Shown: positions 17,575 to 27,974, numbered from the stretch's first letter. The stretch is DNA of 64,000 bases from Paenibacillus amylolyticus (GCF_029689945.1 NZ_CP121451.1:310001-374000), one strand, 5' to 3'. The notes: generated by a model not told the origin, from the letters alone. A program made the numbers and translations.

Positions 17575-20288
17575 ATGTCAGCAAAGAATCATTTCTCCGC
17601 CGCTCGCAGTCTTGAGGTTGGAGGCAAGTCTTACCGCTACTACAGTCTCGATGCTCTTCAGGAAAACGGCCACGGCGATCTTTCCAGGCTTCCTTTCTCC
17701 ATTAAAGTGTTGCTTGAAGCAGCAATTCGTCAATTCGACGGACGTGCCATCACCGAAGAACACGTAAAACAACTGACCGGCTGGGCAGATGGCCGTGATA
17801 ATAACAAGGAAATTCCGTTCATCCCTGCACGTATCGTTCTGCAGGATTTCACCGGTGTACCGGTTGTCGTAGACCTCGCTGCAATGCGTGATACTGTAAA
17901 AAAGCAGGCGGCGATCCAAAACAGATCAACCCGCTTGTACCCGTCGATCTCGTTATCGACCACTCCGTCATGGTTGATGCTTTTGGTACCAACGATGCGC
18001 TGGATTACAATATCCAGGTTGAGTTTGAGCGTAATGAAGAACGTTACCGCTTCCTGCGCTGGGCACAAACGGCATTCAACAACTTCCGTGCGGTTCCGCC
18101 ATCCACAGGGATTGTTCACCAGGTTAACCTGGAGTATCTCGCTTCCGTGGCAGCAACGAAAACCGTTGACGGCGAGACCGTGGTATTCCCGGATTCCCTC
18201 GTAGGTACTGACTCCCACACCACCATGATCAACGGGCTTGGCGTTGTTGGTTGGGGTGTTGGTGGAATCGAGGCCGAAGCAGGTATGCTGGGCCAACCGC
18301 TCTACTTTGTAACACCGGACGTGATCGGTTTCAAACTGACAGGCAGCCTGAGTGAAGGCGCAACAGCAACGGATCTGGCACTGACCGTTACCCAATTGCT
18401 TCGTAAAAAAGGCGTTGTTGGTAAATTCGTAGAGTTCTACGGACCAGGTCTTGCGAACATCGGTCTGGCTGACCGTGCAACAGTAGCCAACATGGCACCA
18501 GAGTACGGCGCTACCATCGGTTTCTTCCCTGTCGATAGTGAAACGTTGAACTACCTGCGCAGCACAGGTCGTCCTGACGAACAGGTTGAATTGGTTGAAG
18601 CTTACTACAAAGCTCAAGGCATGTTCCGTACTTCCAGCACCGTTGACCCAGAATTCACAGATGTGATTGAACTGGATCTCGGCTCTGTTGTACCAAGTCT
18701 TGCAGGACCAAAACGTCCACAGGATCGCATCGAGCTGACACAAATGAAAGAAAGCTTCAACAGCATCATCCGCACACCTGTAGATAAAGGTGGTTACGGG
18801 CTGAGCGATGAGAAAATGGAGCAAACGGTACCTGTGAAGCACCCTAACGGTTCCACCAGTGAACTGAAAGCAGGCGCTGTGGTGATCGCCGCGATCACAA
18901 GTTGTACGAACACTTCGAATCCAAGTGTTATGGTTGGAGCGGGACTGCTGGCGAAAAAAGCAGTTGAACGCGGCCTGACCAAGCCAGGGTATGTGAAAAG
19001 CAGTCTGACACCAGGTTCCCTTGTCGTTACCGAGTACCTGGAAAAAGCAGGCCTGATTCCGTATCTGGACCAACTCGGATTCAACGTTGCCGGCTACGGC
19101 TGTGCGACTTGCATTGGTAACTCCGGTCCACTACCGGACGAAGTGAGCGAAGCGATTGCTGAGAATGATATGACCGTAGCGGCTGTATTGTCCGGTAACC
19201 GTAACTTCGAAGGCCGTGTGCACGCACAAGTTAAAGCCAACTACCTGGCATCTCCACCACTCGTTGTGGCATATGCACTTGCAGGTACTGTAAATATTGA
19301 CTTTGAAACCGATCCAATCGGTTATGATACGAACAATGAGCCTGTATTCCTGAAAGACCTCTGGCCTAGCTCCGAGGAAATCAAGGATACCATTGCAAGT
19401 TCCCTGAACGCTCAGATGTTCCGCAACAAGTACGAGAATGTATTTACAGCCAATGAGCGTTGGAATGCAATTTCGGTACCGGAAGGCGAATTGTACGAGT
19501 GGGATCCGAATTCCACATACATTCAGAATCCTCCGTTCTTCCAGGAGCTTGGCGACAAGTTGAACGATATCGCAGATATCCGTTCTGCACGTGTCATGGC
19601 ATTGCTTGCGGATTCCGTAACAACGGATCATATCTCGCCAGCTGGTAATATTGCCGTATCCAGCCCGGCTGGACTGTACCTGAAAGAACATGGCGTAGAG
19701 CGTAAAGACTTCAACTCCTACGGTTCACGCCGTGGTAACCATGAAGTGATGATGCGTGGTACGTTTGCCAACATTCGTATTCGTAACCAGGTGGCTCCGG
19801 GCACCGAGGGTGGTATTACGAAGTACCTGCCGACAGACGAAGAAATGTCCATCTACGATGCTTCCATGAAGTATCAGGATGAAGGACAGAATCTGATCGT
19901 TATCGCAGGTAAAGAGTATGGTACAGGAAGTTCCCGTGACTGGGCGGCAAAAGGAACATTCCTGCTCGGCGTCAAAGCCGTTATCGCGGAAAGCTTCGAG
20001 CGGATTCACCGCAGTAACCTGGTGGGCATGGGTGTAATGCCATTGCAATTCCAGGAAGGTCACGGCTGGTCCAGCCTTGGTCTGAACGGACGTGAAACGT
20101 ATGACATTACTGGGCTCAGCAATGATGTGAAGCCAGGACAAGAGTTGAAAGTTACCGTAACTCGTGAGGACGGTACACAGTTCGAATTCCCTGTCATCGC
20201 TCGTCTAGACAGCATGGTTGACGTGGACTACTACCATAACGGCGGTATCCTGCAAACCGTATTGCGTCAAATGATGAAGAAAGCTTAA
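17575..20288 (+). CDS. acnA: Aconitate hydratase AcnA/CitB (frameshifted at 17898-17903)
   Basis: Reconstructed length about 904 residues, full length for the bacterial AcnA/IRP1 type. The start ATG has CAAGGAGG upstream. After AMRDTVKK the frame breaks; one more A in the six-A run at 17898-17903 restores [21 protein letters not shown] and joins the long second frame. Fe-S cluster cysteines lie in [11 protein letters not shown] and [14 protein letters not shown]. The swivelling C-terminal domain has [13 protein letters not shown] and ends MMKKA. It interconverts citrate and isocitrate in the TCA cycle; iron-free forms of this family bind mRNA. A monocistronic unit closed by a strong terminator. 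Confidence 0.94.
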
Positions 20289-20321
20289 TGACTTGAATCA
20301 TTAATGTGATGAAGTTATACC

Positions 20322-20368
20322 AAAAAGCTCCCCATTACGTGCAATCAGCACGTGACGGGGAGCTTTTG
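20322..20368 (+). terminator. acnA terminator
   Basis: AAAAGCTCCCC and GGGGAGCTTTT form a perfect outer stem, with an inner CACGTG-like stem, followed by TTTTG. Confidence 0.85.
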
Positions 20369-20417
20369 TTATCTATGAACATGCTCACGGTTGCTTAAAC
20401 TTTAAACCAACTGTCTG

Positions 20418-20633
20418 TTAATGCCCAATATGATGTGAGGCTTGATCCAACAGTTGGACTGTGCCCATGATCAGGAACAAACACGACAGAACAATCAGCG
20501 AACCGCCGAGCCATCTCGACATGATCACTCGCTCTGTAATCTGTTTCTCCGTAGCATCCGTTATACTGCGCGGATACACGAGAAACATCAGCCCTGCGCT
20601 AATGAACAGTACCGCCATCATAATCAACGTCAT
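20418..20633 (-). CDS. Hypothetical two-helix membrane protein
   Basis: Up to 71 residues with two hydrophobic segments (about 3-22 and 44-62) separated by a charged loop. GGGAGGA abuts the ATG at 20633, so translation may instead begin at TTG 20627 or ATG 20621. It lies 28 bases downstream of the truncated vanZ-like gene and is likely in the same transcript. Family not recognised. Confidence 0.55.
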   Translation of the reverse strand: MTLIMMAVLFISAGLMFLVYPRSITDATEKQITERVIMSRWLGGSLIVLSCLFLIMGTVQLLDQASHHIGH

Positions 20634-20661
20634 TCCTCCCTACACATGACTCTCCCTGGAA

Positions 20662-21003
20662 TTATACTTCTTCGGTGTCACGTTTGCCCGTCAACACAGG
20701 GATAAAGATGCCGAGCGGGATAAAAGCTATTACATTGCCTACCAGATGGATTGCGGTGCCCGGGCGATGTAATGACAGGCTGTTCCAGTCTCGTGAGATT
20801 TCCTGAAATGGCGTTAGGTTAACGGTTCTTGTATGGATCAAACCCGGTTGTTGCAAGAATGCCATAAGTCGAACCTTCACGATGCCAAAGTCGATCGGAC
20901 TTCCTTTGAACAGGATCAGCTTTGTCAGCACATATACATAGATCACGAACACGGCAATCCAAAGGATGTAATGTTTGCTTTTCTTCTGGTTGTTCTGCTC
21001 CAT
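20662..21003 (-). CDS. VanZ-like membrane protein, C-terminally truncated
   Basis: 113 residues with the first half of a VanZ domain: an N-terminal helix with YVLTKLILFKG, the NLTPF motif near residue 59 and HLVGNVIAFIPLGIFIP near 86. Family members usually continue with two or more helices and an ILGG-type segment. Here the protein stops at GKRDTEEV. The other frames just downstream do not encode the missing helices, so this looks like a real truncation or deletion rather than a one-base slip. VanZ proteins confer low-level teicoplanin resistance. It sits next to a vanY-like gene. Confidence 0.7.
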   Translation of the reverse strand: MEQNNQKKSKHYILWIAVFVIYVYVLTKLILFKGSPIDFGIVKVRLMAFLQQPGLIHTRTVNLTPFQEISRDWNSLSLHRPGTAIHLVGNVIAFIPLGIFIPVLTGKRDTEEV

Positions 21004-21031
21004 GTTGTTTAGCCTCCCTTGCGTTGCCCTA

Positions 21032-21895
21032 TTATTTCTTTACGGTGACGATGACACCCTCCATGTTATCACCTGATATTTCAGTTTGTCCTTGCTCAGG
21101 TATGTAAATGGTCGTATCCTGGGTGGCCCTATAGTAGCGGATATGATACACCTCACCCTCTACCTCCACATTGATGTCCTCTTTCTCTTTTAGCATATCC
21201 AGATACTCTTCCAGCACCAGATTATTCCTATACATGACAGCACTATGCGGCAGCCCTACATATCGAAAGTGCCATGGTTCATACTGTATACCCGTGATGT
21301 GGACCTTATCCTTCGGATAACGCAGAACAAATCCGTATTTCCATGCATTCTTCTCCAGCCAGGCTCCTTCTGGTGCTTCATTCATGGCAGCCAATGTGGA
21401 ACCAACATCCAGGGATAACCCGAGATTGTGCTCACTGTGACCGGCAGGCAGTGCGTAGTCGCCACCTTTTTCCTGATACAGCTCGTCCTGCTTCGCAAAG
21501 TCCCTGTACCCGCTGCTGACAAGGAAATATCGGACGCCCTCTTTCCCTGCTGCTTCAACCATCCTCCCAAACTCCTGTGCCACCAGTCGGGATAACATGA
21601 TATTCCGATCCATTATTCCATATCCACGAAGCAGATCATCCTCATCCGCCACATATACAATATCGGATCTAACCCCCTCCTCGTGAACGGGGTATTGCTT
21701 ATTAACCAGTAACAGGTTGCCCTTATGTACCTGATCCTGAATATTTCCCGTAACAGATACCTTGTAACCTGCGGGTTTTTCACGCGTATTCTGAATCTCG
21801 ATGGGTACATCATCCTTCTGCTGAAGCCACCCTGGTGATTGTGTAACAATATATCCGATCACAACGATACATATTAAAAAAACCCACTTCTTCAT
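21032..21895 (-). CDS. VanY-type D-alanyl-D-alanine carboxypeptidase (peptidase M15B)
   Basis: 287 residues from ATG 21895, which has AAAGGAGG upstream. A membrane anchor lies at residues 3-19. The zinc-peptidase domain shows SSGYRDFAKQDELY, the ligand motif GHSEHNLGLSLDVG and EPWHFRYVG with the second Glu/His pair. It trims the terminal D-Ala from peptidoglycan stem peptides on the outer face of the membrane, remodelling the wall and lowering glycopeptide targets. It lies between the two-component genes and the vanZ-like gene on the same strand, an arrangement like vanRS-YZ. Confidence 0.86.
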   Translation of the reverse strand: MKKWVFLICIVVIGYIVTQSPGWLQQKDDVPIEIQNTREKPAGYKVSVTGNIQDQVHKGNLLLVNKQYPVHEEGVRSDIVYVADEDDLLRGYGIMDRNIMLSRLVAQEFGRMVEAAGKEGVRYFLVSSGYRDFAKQDELYQEKGGDYALPAGHSEHNLGLSLDVGSTLAAMNEAPEGAWLEKNAWKYGFVLRYPKDKVHITGIQYEPWHFRYVGLPHSAVMYRNNLVLEEYLDMLKEKEDINVEVEGEVYHIRYYRATQDTTIYIPEQGQTEISGDNMEGVIVTVKK

Positions 21896-21994
21896 GCTTG
21901 TTCCTCCTTTTACCTCATACATCAAGGATAGACAAAACAAGTTAAAGAAAAAGCAGGGCATTTTTAAAGTTTTTCTTAAATTTGGGGTCGAACC

Positions 21995-23082
21995 TCATTG
22001 AAGTATGGGCAAACGAACTTCAAATAACGTCCGCACCACATCACTCTGGGCCGAGATCGTACCATCATGCTGTTCCACGATATTGCGTGCGATAAATAAG
22101 CCGAGACCTGTCCCGCCCTCTTGCGGGGTCCGGGCACGATCTCCGGTGTAATACATATCGAAGATATGCGGCAATTCCTCTGGGCGAATATGTCCACCAT
22201 AGTTAATCACCTGAATAACGATTCGGTCTGCATCGCGATATCCGTTAATATCTACGTACATGCCATCCTTGCCGTGCCGAGCAGCGTTAATCAGCAGATT
22301 CTCGAACACACGGGCCAGCAACTCACCATCACCGGAGATGGTAAGATCCGTGTCTATTTTCAACCGAGTGACCAGCTGGTTCTTTTCAAATACAGGATAG
22401 AGCTCTTCGTTCATCTGCTTCAGCAGTTCGCTAAGATCCAGCCGTGTTTTGTTTATAGGCAACATGCCATAATTCATGCGCGTAATTTCGAACAAATCAT
22501 CAATCAGCTTCTCCAGACGCTGAGATTTGGTGAAGGCAATCGATGTAAAATGTCGCACCTGCTCCTCCGTCAGCTGATCGTCCTTCATGAGGAGATCCAG
22601 ATAACCAAGCACTGAGGTCAGCGGGGTTCGCAGGTCATGCGCCAGATTGACAACAAGCTGGTCCTTACTATTTTCAGCAAAATCCCCTCGTTTCATCGCC
22701 TCCCGCAGCTTCTGACTTGCCATATTCACACTCTCCGCAATCGAACCCAACTCGTCCTTGGACGAGATCTGAACACGATGCTGAAAGTCTCCATTCGCCA
22801 AATGATTAATGCCTGCGGAAATCTCTTTGAAATACGTGACATAGGGTCTCGTAAACAAGTAGAAAAATAAAATCGCAAGCGGGATGAAGAGCAGCATAAA
22901 GACATATATGTCACCAATACTTCTCATGATATTACGATATTCCGCCAGCGGATCTCTCTCCTGACCCCTGCATAATACATCTGCAACAGCCTGTACACGA
23001 TAAATGTTACGGCGCCAGAAGACAGCATGCTCAGACCGAGCAGCATAATCATCGTTGTGCGAAAGCTTCTGCGTTTAGTCAT
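21995..23082 (-). CDS. VanS-like sensor histidine kinase (frameshifted near 22952-22960)
   Basis: The full protein begins at ATG 23082 (MTKRRSFRTTM), overlapping the regulator stop by 8 bases, and has a first membrane helix. The frame is lost after YYAGVRRE; one extra base near 22952-22960 joins it to DPLAEYRNIMRSIGD, after which the rest is open. A second helix, a HAMP domain and HisKA with NLAHDLRTPLTSVLGYL follow. The ATPase motifs are NLLINAARHG and GGTGLGLFIARNIV. Without the repair, annotation would start at 22927 and lose the sensor half. It should phosphorylate the adjacent OmpR-type regulator. Confidence 0.85.
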
Positions 23083-23770
23083 TGAACGTGTACCCCACGC
23101 CCCAGATGGTTTTGATAAACTTGTTCTTGTTTACATCTTCTCCCAGCTTTTTGCGCAGGGTACGAATATGGACCATCACGGTATTCCCGCTCTCGTAATA
23201 GGCTTCTCCCCATACCTGTTCAAAAATACTTTCTGCACTGAACACCTGCTTGGGATGGCTCGCGAGCAAATACAGAATATCGAACTCCTTCGGTGTTAGT
23301 TCTACTGATTTGCCGTAGAGTGTAACGCTGTGTTGTTCTGGCGTGATGATGAGCCCGCCTTTCTCCAGAATGGGCCTTTGAACAGGCACAGACTGGCTGA
23401 ATTGCAGGGAACGACGCAGCTGAGAGTTGACCCGGGCAACAAGCTCCATTGGATTGAACGGTTTGGTCATATAATCGTCCGCGCCCATCACAAGCCCTGT
23501 GATTTTGTCCATATCTGACGTCTTGGCACTCAGGAAAATGATTGGCATATGGTGTTGTTCCCGAATTTTGCGGGTTACTTCGTAACCGTCCATGCCAGGC
23601 ATCATGATATCCAGGATCGCCAAATCTATGGCTTGATTCTGAACAGCTTGAACCGCCGCCTTTCCGTCGAAGGCTTTAATGGTGTGGTATCCCTCTTTTT
23701 GTAAATGTAAAGCTACCAGATCAGCGATCTCAACTTCATCGTCTGCGATCAGAATTGTAATTCGCTTCAT
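23075..23770 (-). CDS. OmpR-family response regulator (VanR-like)
   Basis: 231 residues. Receiver domain: DDE at 10-12, phospho-acceptor Asp in AILDIMMPGMDGYE near 54, Thr/Ser in FLSAK and Lys in DDYMTKPFNP near 103. The C-terminal winged helix ends NKFIKTIWGVGYTFND. Overlaps the kinase start. It probably controls the downstream vanY/vanZ-like genes in response to a wall signal. ATG at 23770 has AGGAGTG ten bases upstream. Confidence 0.9.
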   Translation of the reverse strand: MKRITILIADDEVEIADLVALHLQKEGYHTIKAFDGKAAVQAVQNQAIDLAILDIMMPGMDGYEVTRKIREQHHMPIIFLSAKTSDMDKITGLVMGADDYMTKPFNPMELVARVNSQLRRSLQFSQSVPVQRPILEKGGLIITPEQHSVTLYGKSVELTPKEFDILYLLASHPKQVFSAESIFEQVWGEAYYESGNTVMVHIRTLRKKLGEDVNKNKFIKTIWGVGYTFND

Positions 23771-23889
23771 TGCTTATTCCACTCCTATGTGTGATGCTGG
23801 GCATTATAATACCTATGAATCTAACAGATAAGTAACAGATAAACAATTGAAAGCAATGTTATATACGTTGGACTTTTCTTTTACACTTT

Positions 23890-24011
23890 AACGGAGAGGA
23901 CAGAAAAAACCTGAAAAAGCGAAGCGTTCGCCTTTATCACCGGATTTTCCCTTTTCAAAAGGGAATCAAAAAATCTGGGGATAACAGCGATTGGAAGGTT
24001 ATTCTGTCATC
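23890..24011. repeat. Interspersed repeat family B, copy 2 (reverse orientation)
   Basis: Read on the minus strand it carries the same ATCGCTGTTATCCCCAGATT word, a hairpin of AAAAGGGAA-type arms and the end CTGTCCTCTCCGTTA. It fills most of the gap between the response regulator and the WYL regulator. Confidence 0.75.
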
Positions 24012-24074
24012 GTAGTGTTCAGTGTAAATGTTGTCCAATTTATATAGACCCGTAAAGGAAAGGACATAAAAACT

Positions 24075-25025
24075 ATGAAACTCGAGCGTTTGTTAGCCAT
24101 CGTTGTACTGCTTATCAACCGGGGGCGATTACAGGCAAAAGACCTGGCCGATATGTTTGAAGTTTCCATCCGTACGATCTATCGGGATATCGACACATTG
24201 GGACAAGCCGGAATTCCGGTCGTGACCTATCAGGGAGCAAGCGGAGGCATCGGGCTAGCCGAGGGGTATCGTCTGGATCGCAATCTGTTAACCGACAAGG
24301 ATCTTGTTTCCATCGTCACCGCCCTGCGCAGCATATCCACCTCACATACAAATACTGCACGTGAACTGCTCGTGGAGAAGCTAAGCAGTATCGTTCCAGA
24401 AGCCAAAAATGAAGATTTTCAGGCCAGCACGCACCGATTCATCGTGGATCATTCCACGTGGACGCACCCTGAGGCGCTGCAACAGAAATTAAAAGTCATT
24501 GATCAGGGAATCGATCAGCTTCAATGCATTCATTTCGCCTATTGCAGCGCCGAAGGTGCACAGACCTATCGCACGGTTGAACCCCACACGCTTGTGCTGA
24601 AGAGGCACGCGTGGTATCTGTATGCTTTTTGCCATGAACGAGTTGAATTCCGCATGTTCAAGCTGGTTCGTATGAAAGAGGTCTCTCTTGCTGCAGAACA
24701 CTTTGAACGAAAATCCATCAACCTTCAAGACCGGCCGTGGCAGCAGGAATGGAGCCGACCAGACAACCAGATTGGGATTACCCTGAGATTCCATGCCCGT
24801 ATGCGTCATCTTGCGGAGGAATGGTTCGGTATTGAGAATGTATTGCCTGACGGGGACGGCTATTATATCAGCCAGGTCGCTTTTCCAGAAGATAACTGGC
24901 TGTACGGCTTCATCTTGGGCTTCGGGGCGGATGTTGAGGTGCTGGAACCCTTGCATATTCGGGATAATGTGTGTCGCATAGCCGAACAAATTGTTCAGAA
25001 TTATAAAACCTCCGCTCAAACCTGA
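24075..25025 (+). CDS. Transcriptional regulator with HTH_11 and WYL domains (YafY-like)
   Basis: 316 residues. The N-terminal winged helix (about 5-60) shows LQAKDLADMFEVSIRTIYRDIDTLGQAGIP broken over the recognition helix. The WYL ligand-sensing domain at about 145-220 contains YRTVEPHTLVLKRHAWYLYAFC. A C-terminal WCX-like extension follows. Such proteins sense small ligands or nucleic acids. The next gene, 80 bases downstream on the same strand, carries a GyrI-like domain, a combination often seen in stress loci. Start ATG with AAAGGAAAGGA upstream. Confidence 0.85.
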   Translation: MKLERLLAIVVLLINRGRLQAKDLADMFEVSIRTIYRDIDTLGQAGIPVVTYQGASGGIGLAEGYRLDRNLLTDKDLVSIVTALRSISTSHTNTARELLVEKLSSIVPEAKNEDFQASTHRFIVDHSTWTHPEALQQKLKVIDQGIDQLQCIHFAYCSAEGAQTYRTVEPHTLVLKRHAWYLYAFCHERVEFRMFKLVRMKEVSLAAEHFERKSINLQDRPWQQEWSRPDNQIGITLRFHARMRHLAEEWFGIENVLPDGDGYYISQVAFPEDNWLYGFILGFGADVEVLEPLHIRDNVCRIAEQIVQNYKTSAQT

Positions 25026-25105
25026 CAGACTGTTGTCCAGTTCCTCCCCGTATACTTCAAATATGCTCAGGTTGAAGTTGCATATATAATAAGGAGGAAT
25101 GAAAG

Positions 25106-25898
25106 ATGAACGTTACGGTATGTCAAAGCTGCGGTATGCCGCTCACAACACCTGCCCAATTCGGAACGGAAGCAGATGGAGGCACAACCCGTGAGTACTG
25201 TATCTATTGTTACAAGGATGGGAAGTTTGCACAGCCAGGAATTACACTTGAAGGCATGACGGAGATGTGCACCACCATTCTGAAGGAAGAGGGTATGGAT
25301 GAGGAATCCGCTCGCTCGATGTTACGCAACCAACTGCCCTTTTTGAAACGTTGGCGTATTGAAGGAAATGCAGGAAACGCTCAGGACGGGGCAGCAACTG
25401 TCGCCAATGCACCTATTCATGCCGGGCAACCCGTTCGCTACGTCACCCTTCCGGGCAAACGCCTAGCCGGACTGTCCGCACGTACGACCAACGCGATGGA
25501 GATGAGCGGTCAAGGCAGCATCGGTGCGTTGTGGAGTCGTTATTTTGCCTCCGAACATATTCCGGCTGCTGAAGCTGCACGGTACGGCTGTTACACGGAT
25601 TATGCGGATGGTATTGTCGGTGAATATACCATTTTGATCGGACATGAGGTCGGTGAGAGTGAACTGCTGCCTGAAGAATTTGATGAGGTGCAGCTACCTC
25701 CTGCTACTTATGCAGTGTTTACTTCGAGAACCGGACCGATGGTTGAAGTGGTCAGCGAAGTGTGGGAAGCCGTGTGGGCGTGGAGCCATCAGAGCTGACC
25801 GCACATTTGCGGGAGATTTTGAGTATTACGATGAGCGGAGTTTAGACCCGGAGCACACACAGGTGGATGTATATATTGCGGTAAAAGAACGCAGGTAA
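25106..25898 (+). CDS. Zinc-ribbon plus GyrI-like effector-binding protein (frameshifted near 25786-25798)
   Basis: The N-terminal 80 residues contain a putative zinc ribbon (CQSCGMPL and EYCIYCYKDG, four Cys). The rest resembles the GyrI-like/AraC effector-binding domain (PF06445/PF14526 type) with YVTLPGKRLAGLSART and LPPATYAVFTSR. The first frame stops after WAWSHQS, but the next frame continues with RTFAGDFEYYDERSLDPE and VDVYIAVKERR, the normal end of the domain. One missing base at about 25786-25798 explains this; total about 264 residues. Likely a small-molecule-binding protein. Confidence 0.75.
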
Positions 25899-25972
25899 CA
25901 GAAGTTATACTAACGGATGCCCCTCTTCAAAAACGGAATTTAATGAGAGAATTGAATGAGGAAAACAGTGAC

Positions 25973-25999
25973 TGCCAAGAGCTCTTGGCAGTTTTTTGA
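25973..25999 (+). terminator. Perfect-palindrome terminator
   Basis: CTGCCAAGAG/CTCTTGGCAG followed by six T. It ends the WYL/zinc-ribbon unit. Confidence 0.85.
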
Positions 26000-26394
26000 C
26001 ATTTTATGAGAAATATACCCCGACCATAGGACCAAGTTAGTTAGCATATATCATACCTAGTCACTTGGACATATGCCTCAGAAGCGAGCACCATTGACTT
26101 CCCTAAAATTAGGACCATTCACATAACAACCGATACCATGCTCCCATAACCCGACTTTCATATCAGGTTCTTTGTTCCTGAATTTCCCTAAAACCGTTTA
26201 CATCCTCTCCATACCGGGTAAAATCACTACATCCGAGTCGGAATTGCGATTCAATTCCCGCTTTTTCATGTAACCAGTCATAGTACCTATAAGCGTACTG
26301 GGTGAATTTATTTTATTTCGACCCACAAAACTACTGTTGAAAATACATATAAATAACCGATGCATGTCCATCATGCACATAAGGAGGAACCAAG
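26000..26394. other. Unassigned intergenic region with a cre-like box
   Basis: About 395 bases, AT-rich. TAAAACCGTTTACA at 26189-26202 matches the cre consensus at 13 of 14 positions. The region presumably contains the promoter of the small gene at 26395. No other gene or structured RNA was recognised. Confidence 0.4.
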
Positions 26395-26562
26395 ATGATC
26401 CGCATGCCTATTCAGCAAATGATCCCGTATCACCACCAATATCCGCGCAACACGGCGACCAATGCGCCCAAAAAGGAAAATGAGAACACTCAAGGCCTAT
26501 CCTTCCATGAAATTTTACAGCAAAAAATGGCGAAGAAAAACGTATCCATGAACCTGAGATAA
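26395..26562 (+). CDS. Small unknown protein, 55 residues
   Basis: Too short for usual gene cut-offs but preceded by a near-perfect AAGGAGG seven bases before the ATG. The product starts MIRMPIQQMIPYHHQ, has a Lys/Glu/Asn-rich middle and a C-terminal basic helix FHEILQQKMAKKN. No membrane segment, signal or metal motif. Supported by its ribosome site and isolated position; function unknown. Confidence 0.6.
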   Translation: MIRMPIQQMIPYHHQYPRNTATNAPKKENENTQGLSFHEILQQKMAKKNVSMNLR

Positions 26563-26701
26563 CGCTTTACATCTCTGCGGTCACTCCCTATACTACCTGT
26601 AAAAGGTGACATTTCAGGCGTGAGGTTGCTTACCGATGTATCGCGCTCATTGTAAGATCTGGTCGCGCCCTATGCTCACCTCTACATAAAGGGGATTACC
26701 T

Positions 26702-27376
26702 ATGAGCACTATTGCCTGTTTCCACGCGCATTACTCCAATATTAGTGTAATTGAACAAGCACTGACTTCCTATAATCTCGAACTGGTTCACTATGTAGAC
26801 CCCGGTCTTGATCGGCTCAAGCATGATGAGGATTTCAATAGTGCCCTTGTTCAGGAAAAATTATCTCAGACACTGCAATGGATGAGCCGTTGTCACGCTG
26901 ACGCTATTCTTGTGACATGCACCTTGTTCGCAGCCGTGCTGGAACAAATTCAACCGTTACCGATTCCGGTAACGGGTATTGACGATTCACTGCTCGCGAT
27001 GATGGTAAAGCATCCGAAGCGGTATTTACTCGCGTTTACCAACCCCGCTACGGTAGAGCCAACGATGGCTCGATATCATGAGTATGTGGATCAACACTTG
27101 GCAGGAAAGGACAAGACGGAGTTAGAGTCTGTGTTACTCCCCGGTCTATTCGACATGGTCATGCGAGGCGACCAAGAAGGCTACGTCACAGCATTAAATG
27201 AAGCATTACAGCAGCTTGTTCTTGAACGCAAGGATACATGTCTTGTGGCTGCTCAGCTCTCCATGGCCCCTGCCGCCAAGCAGGCATCTGCCAATGCAGG
27301 TGTGACCATTTATACTCCGCTTTCATTATTGGGCGCGAGTCTGGAGCGGGATATCGGCATCACGAAGAAGATATAG
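26702..27376 (+). CDS. Asp/Glu racemase-superfamily-like protein
   Basis: 224 residues. The fold is suggested by an N-terminal beta strand with IACFHAHYSN, the ILVTCTLFAAVL segment holding one catalytic-type Cys near residue 81, a PVTGIDDSLLAMM segment and a C-terminal CLVAAQLSMAPAA stretch. In canonical glutamate racemases the second half carries a second catalytic Cys in a CTH context; here that position reads AAQLSMA. It may therefore be a divergent isomerase or decarboxylase. Stand-alone gene; AAAGGGG lies upstream of the ATG. Confidence 0.65.
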   Translation: MSTIACFHAHYSNISVIEQALTSYNLELVHYVDPGLDRLKHDEDFNSALVQEKLSQTLQWMSRCHADAILVTCTLFAAVLEQIQPLPIPVTGIDDSLLAMMVKHPKRYLLAFTNPATVEPTMARYHEYVDQHLAGKDKTELESVLLPGLFDMVMRGDQEGYVTALNEALQQLVLERKDTCLVAAQLSMAPAAKQASANAGVTIYTPLSLLGASLERDIGITKKI

Positions 27377-27530
27377 GTAACTTAATACTGCACGCATCCC
27401 TATCATTTTGCACACACAGCTAACTTATCTAGCTCTTTCGTTATATCGTTCACCATGAAGTAACCTATGCTCTTTTTCATTGCACCAAAAGTACAAAGGT
27501 AACTACGATGATCTCGGAGGGAATGAAACG

Positions 27531-27974
27531 ATGAAAAATCTTGCTGTAGAGCCAGGTCAATCTATTGGGGATATCAGGTTGGGCATGACACAGAATGAAG
27601 TCGAACAGACGGATGCATTCAGCTTTGATCCCAATGTGGAGTATGATACTGAAGGCAAAGCGAATTTTATTGAGTTTTATGAAAGTGATGAGTTTAAATG
27701 TATGCTTGGAGAACTCGATCTGCTGGGCACCGAAGCTGACGTTCTTATTCCGCAGTTGGATGTCATTGCGCCATATGACCGCGAAGATCCTGAGCTTGGT
27801 TGCAGTTACCAGTTCGATCCGATCGGTCTGATTCTGTGGCGTCCGGTACCTATGACCCGAGAGGATATGAAGGAGCCATGGTTCCTGGAGATGCCGCCCG
27901 AAAATCAGCAAGATGAAATGAAACACCTCCGCTTCTCGACGGCGGCTGTCTATACCAAAGGATATTACGAGTAA
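27531..27974 (+). CDS. Hypothetical protein, 147 residues
   Basis: Start at ATG 27531 with GGAGGG nine bases upstream; an in-frame ATG at 27480 lacks one. It begins AVEPGQSIGDIRLGMTQNEV, a strand-helix signature seen in several small bacterial domains of unknown function. It is acidic, soluble and without signal peptide. Family not identified. Confidence 0.6.
   Translation: MKNLAVEPGQSIGDIRLGMTQNEVEQTDAFSFDPNVEYDTEGKANFIEFYESDEFKCMLGELDLLGTEADVLIPQLDVIAPYDREDPELGCSYQFDPIGLILWRPVPMTREDMKEPWFLEMPPENQQDEMKHLRFSTAAVYTKGYYE

Noticed and set aside
17730..19073. 447-residue minus-strand open frame opposite acnA
   Set aside because: It is antisense to a highly conserved gene and shows no domain; long shadows are common opposite GC-balanced conserved genes.
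20418..23770. Complete vancomycin-resistance operon
   Set aside because: No vanH, vanA/B-type ligase or vanX is present; the ligase at 14941 is an ordinary Ddl in a separate unit.
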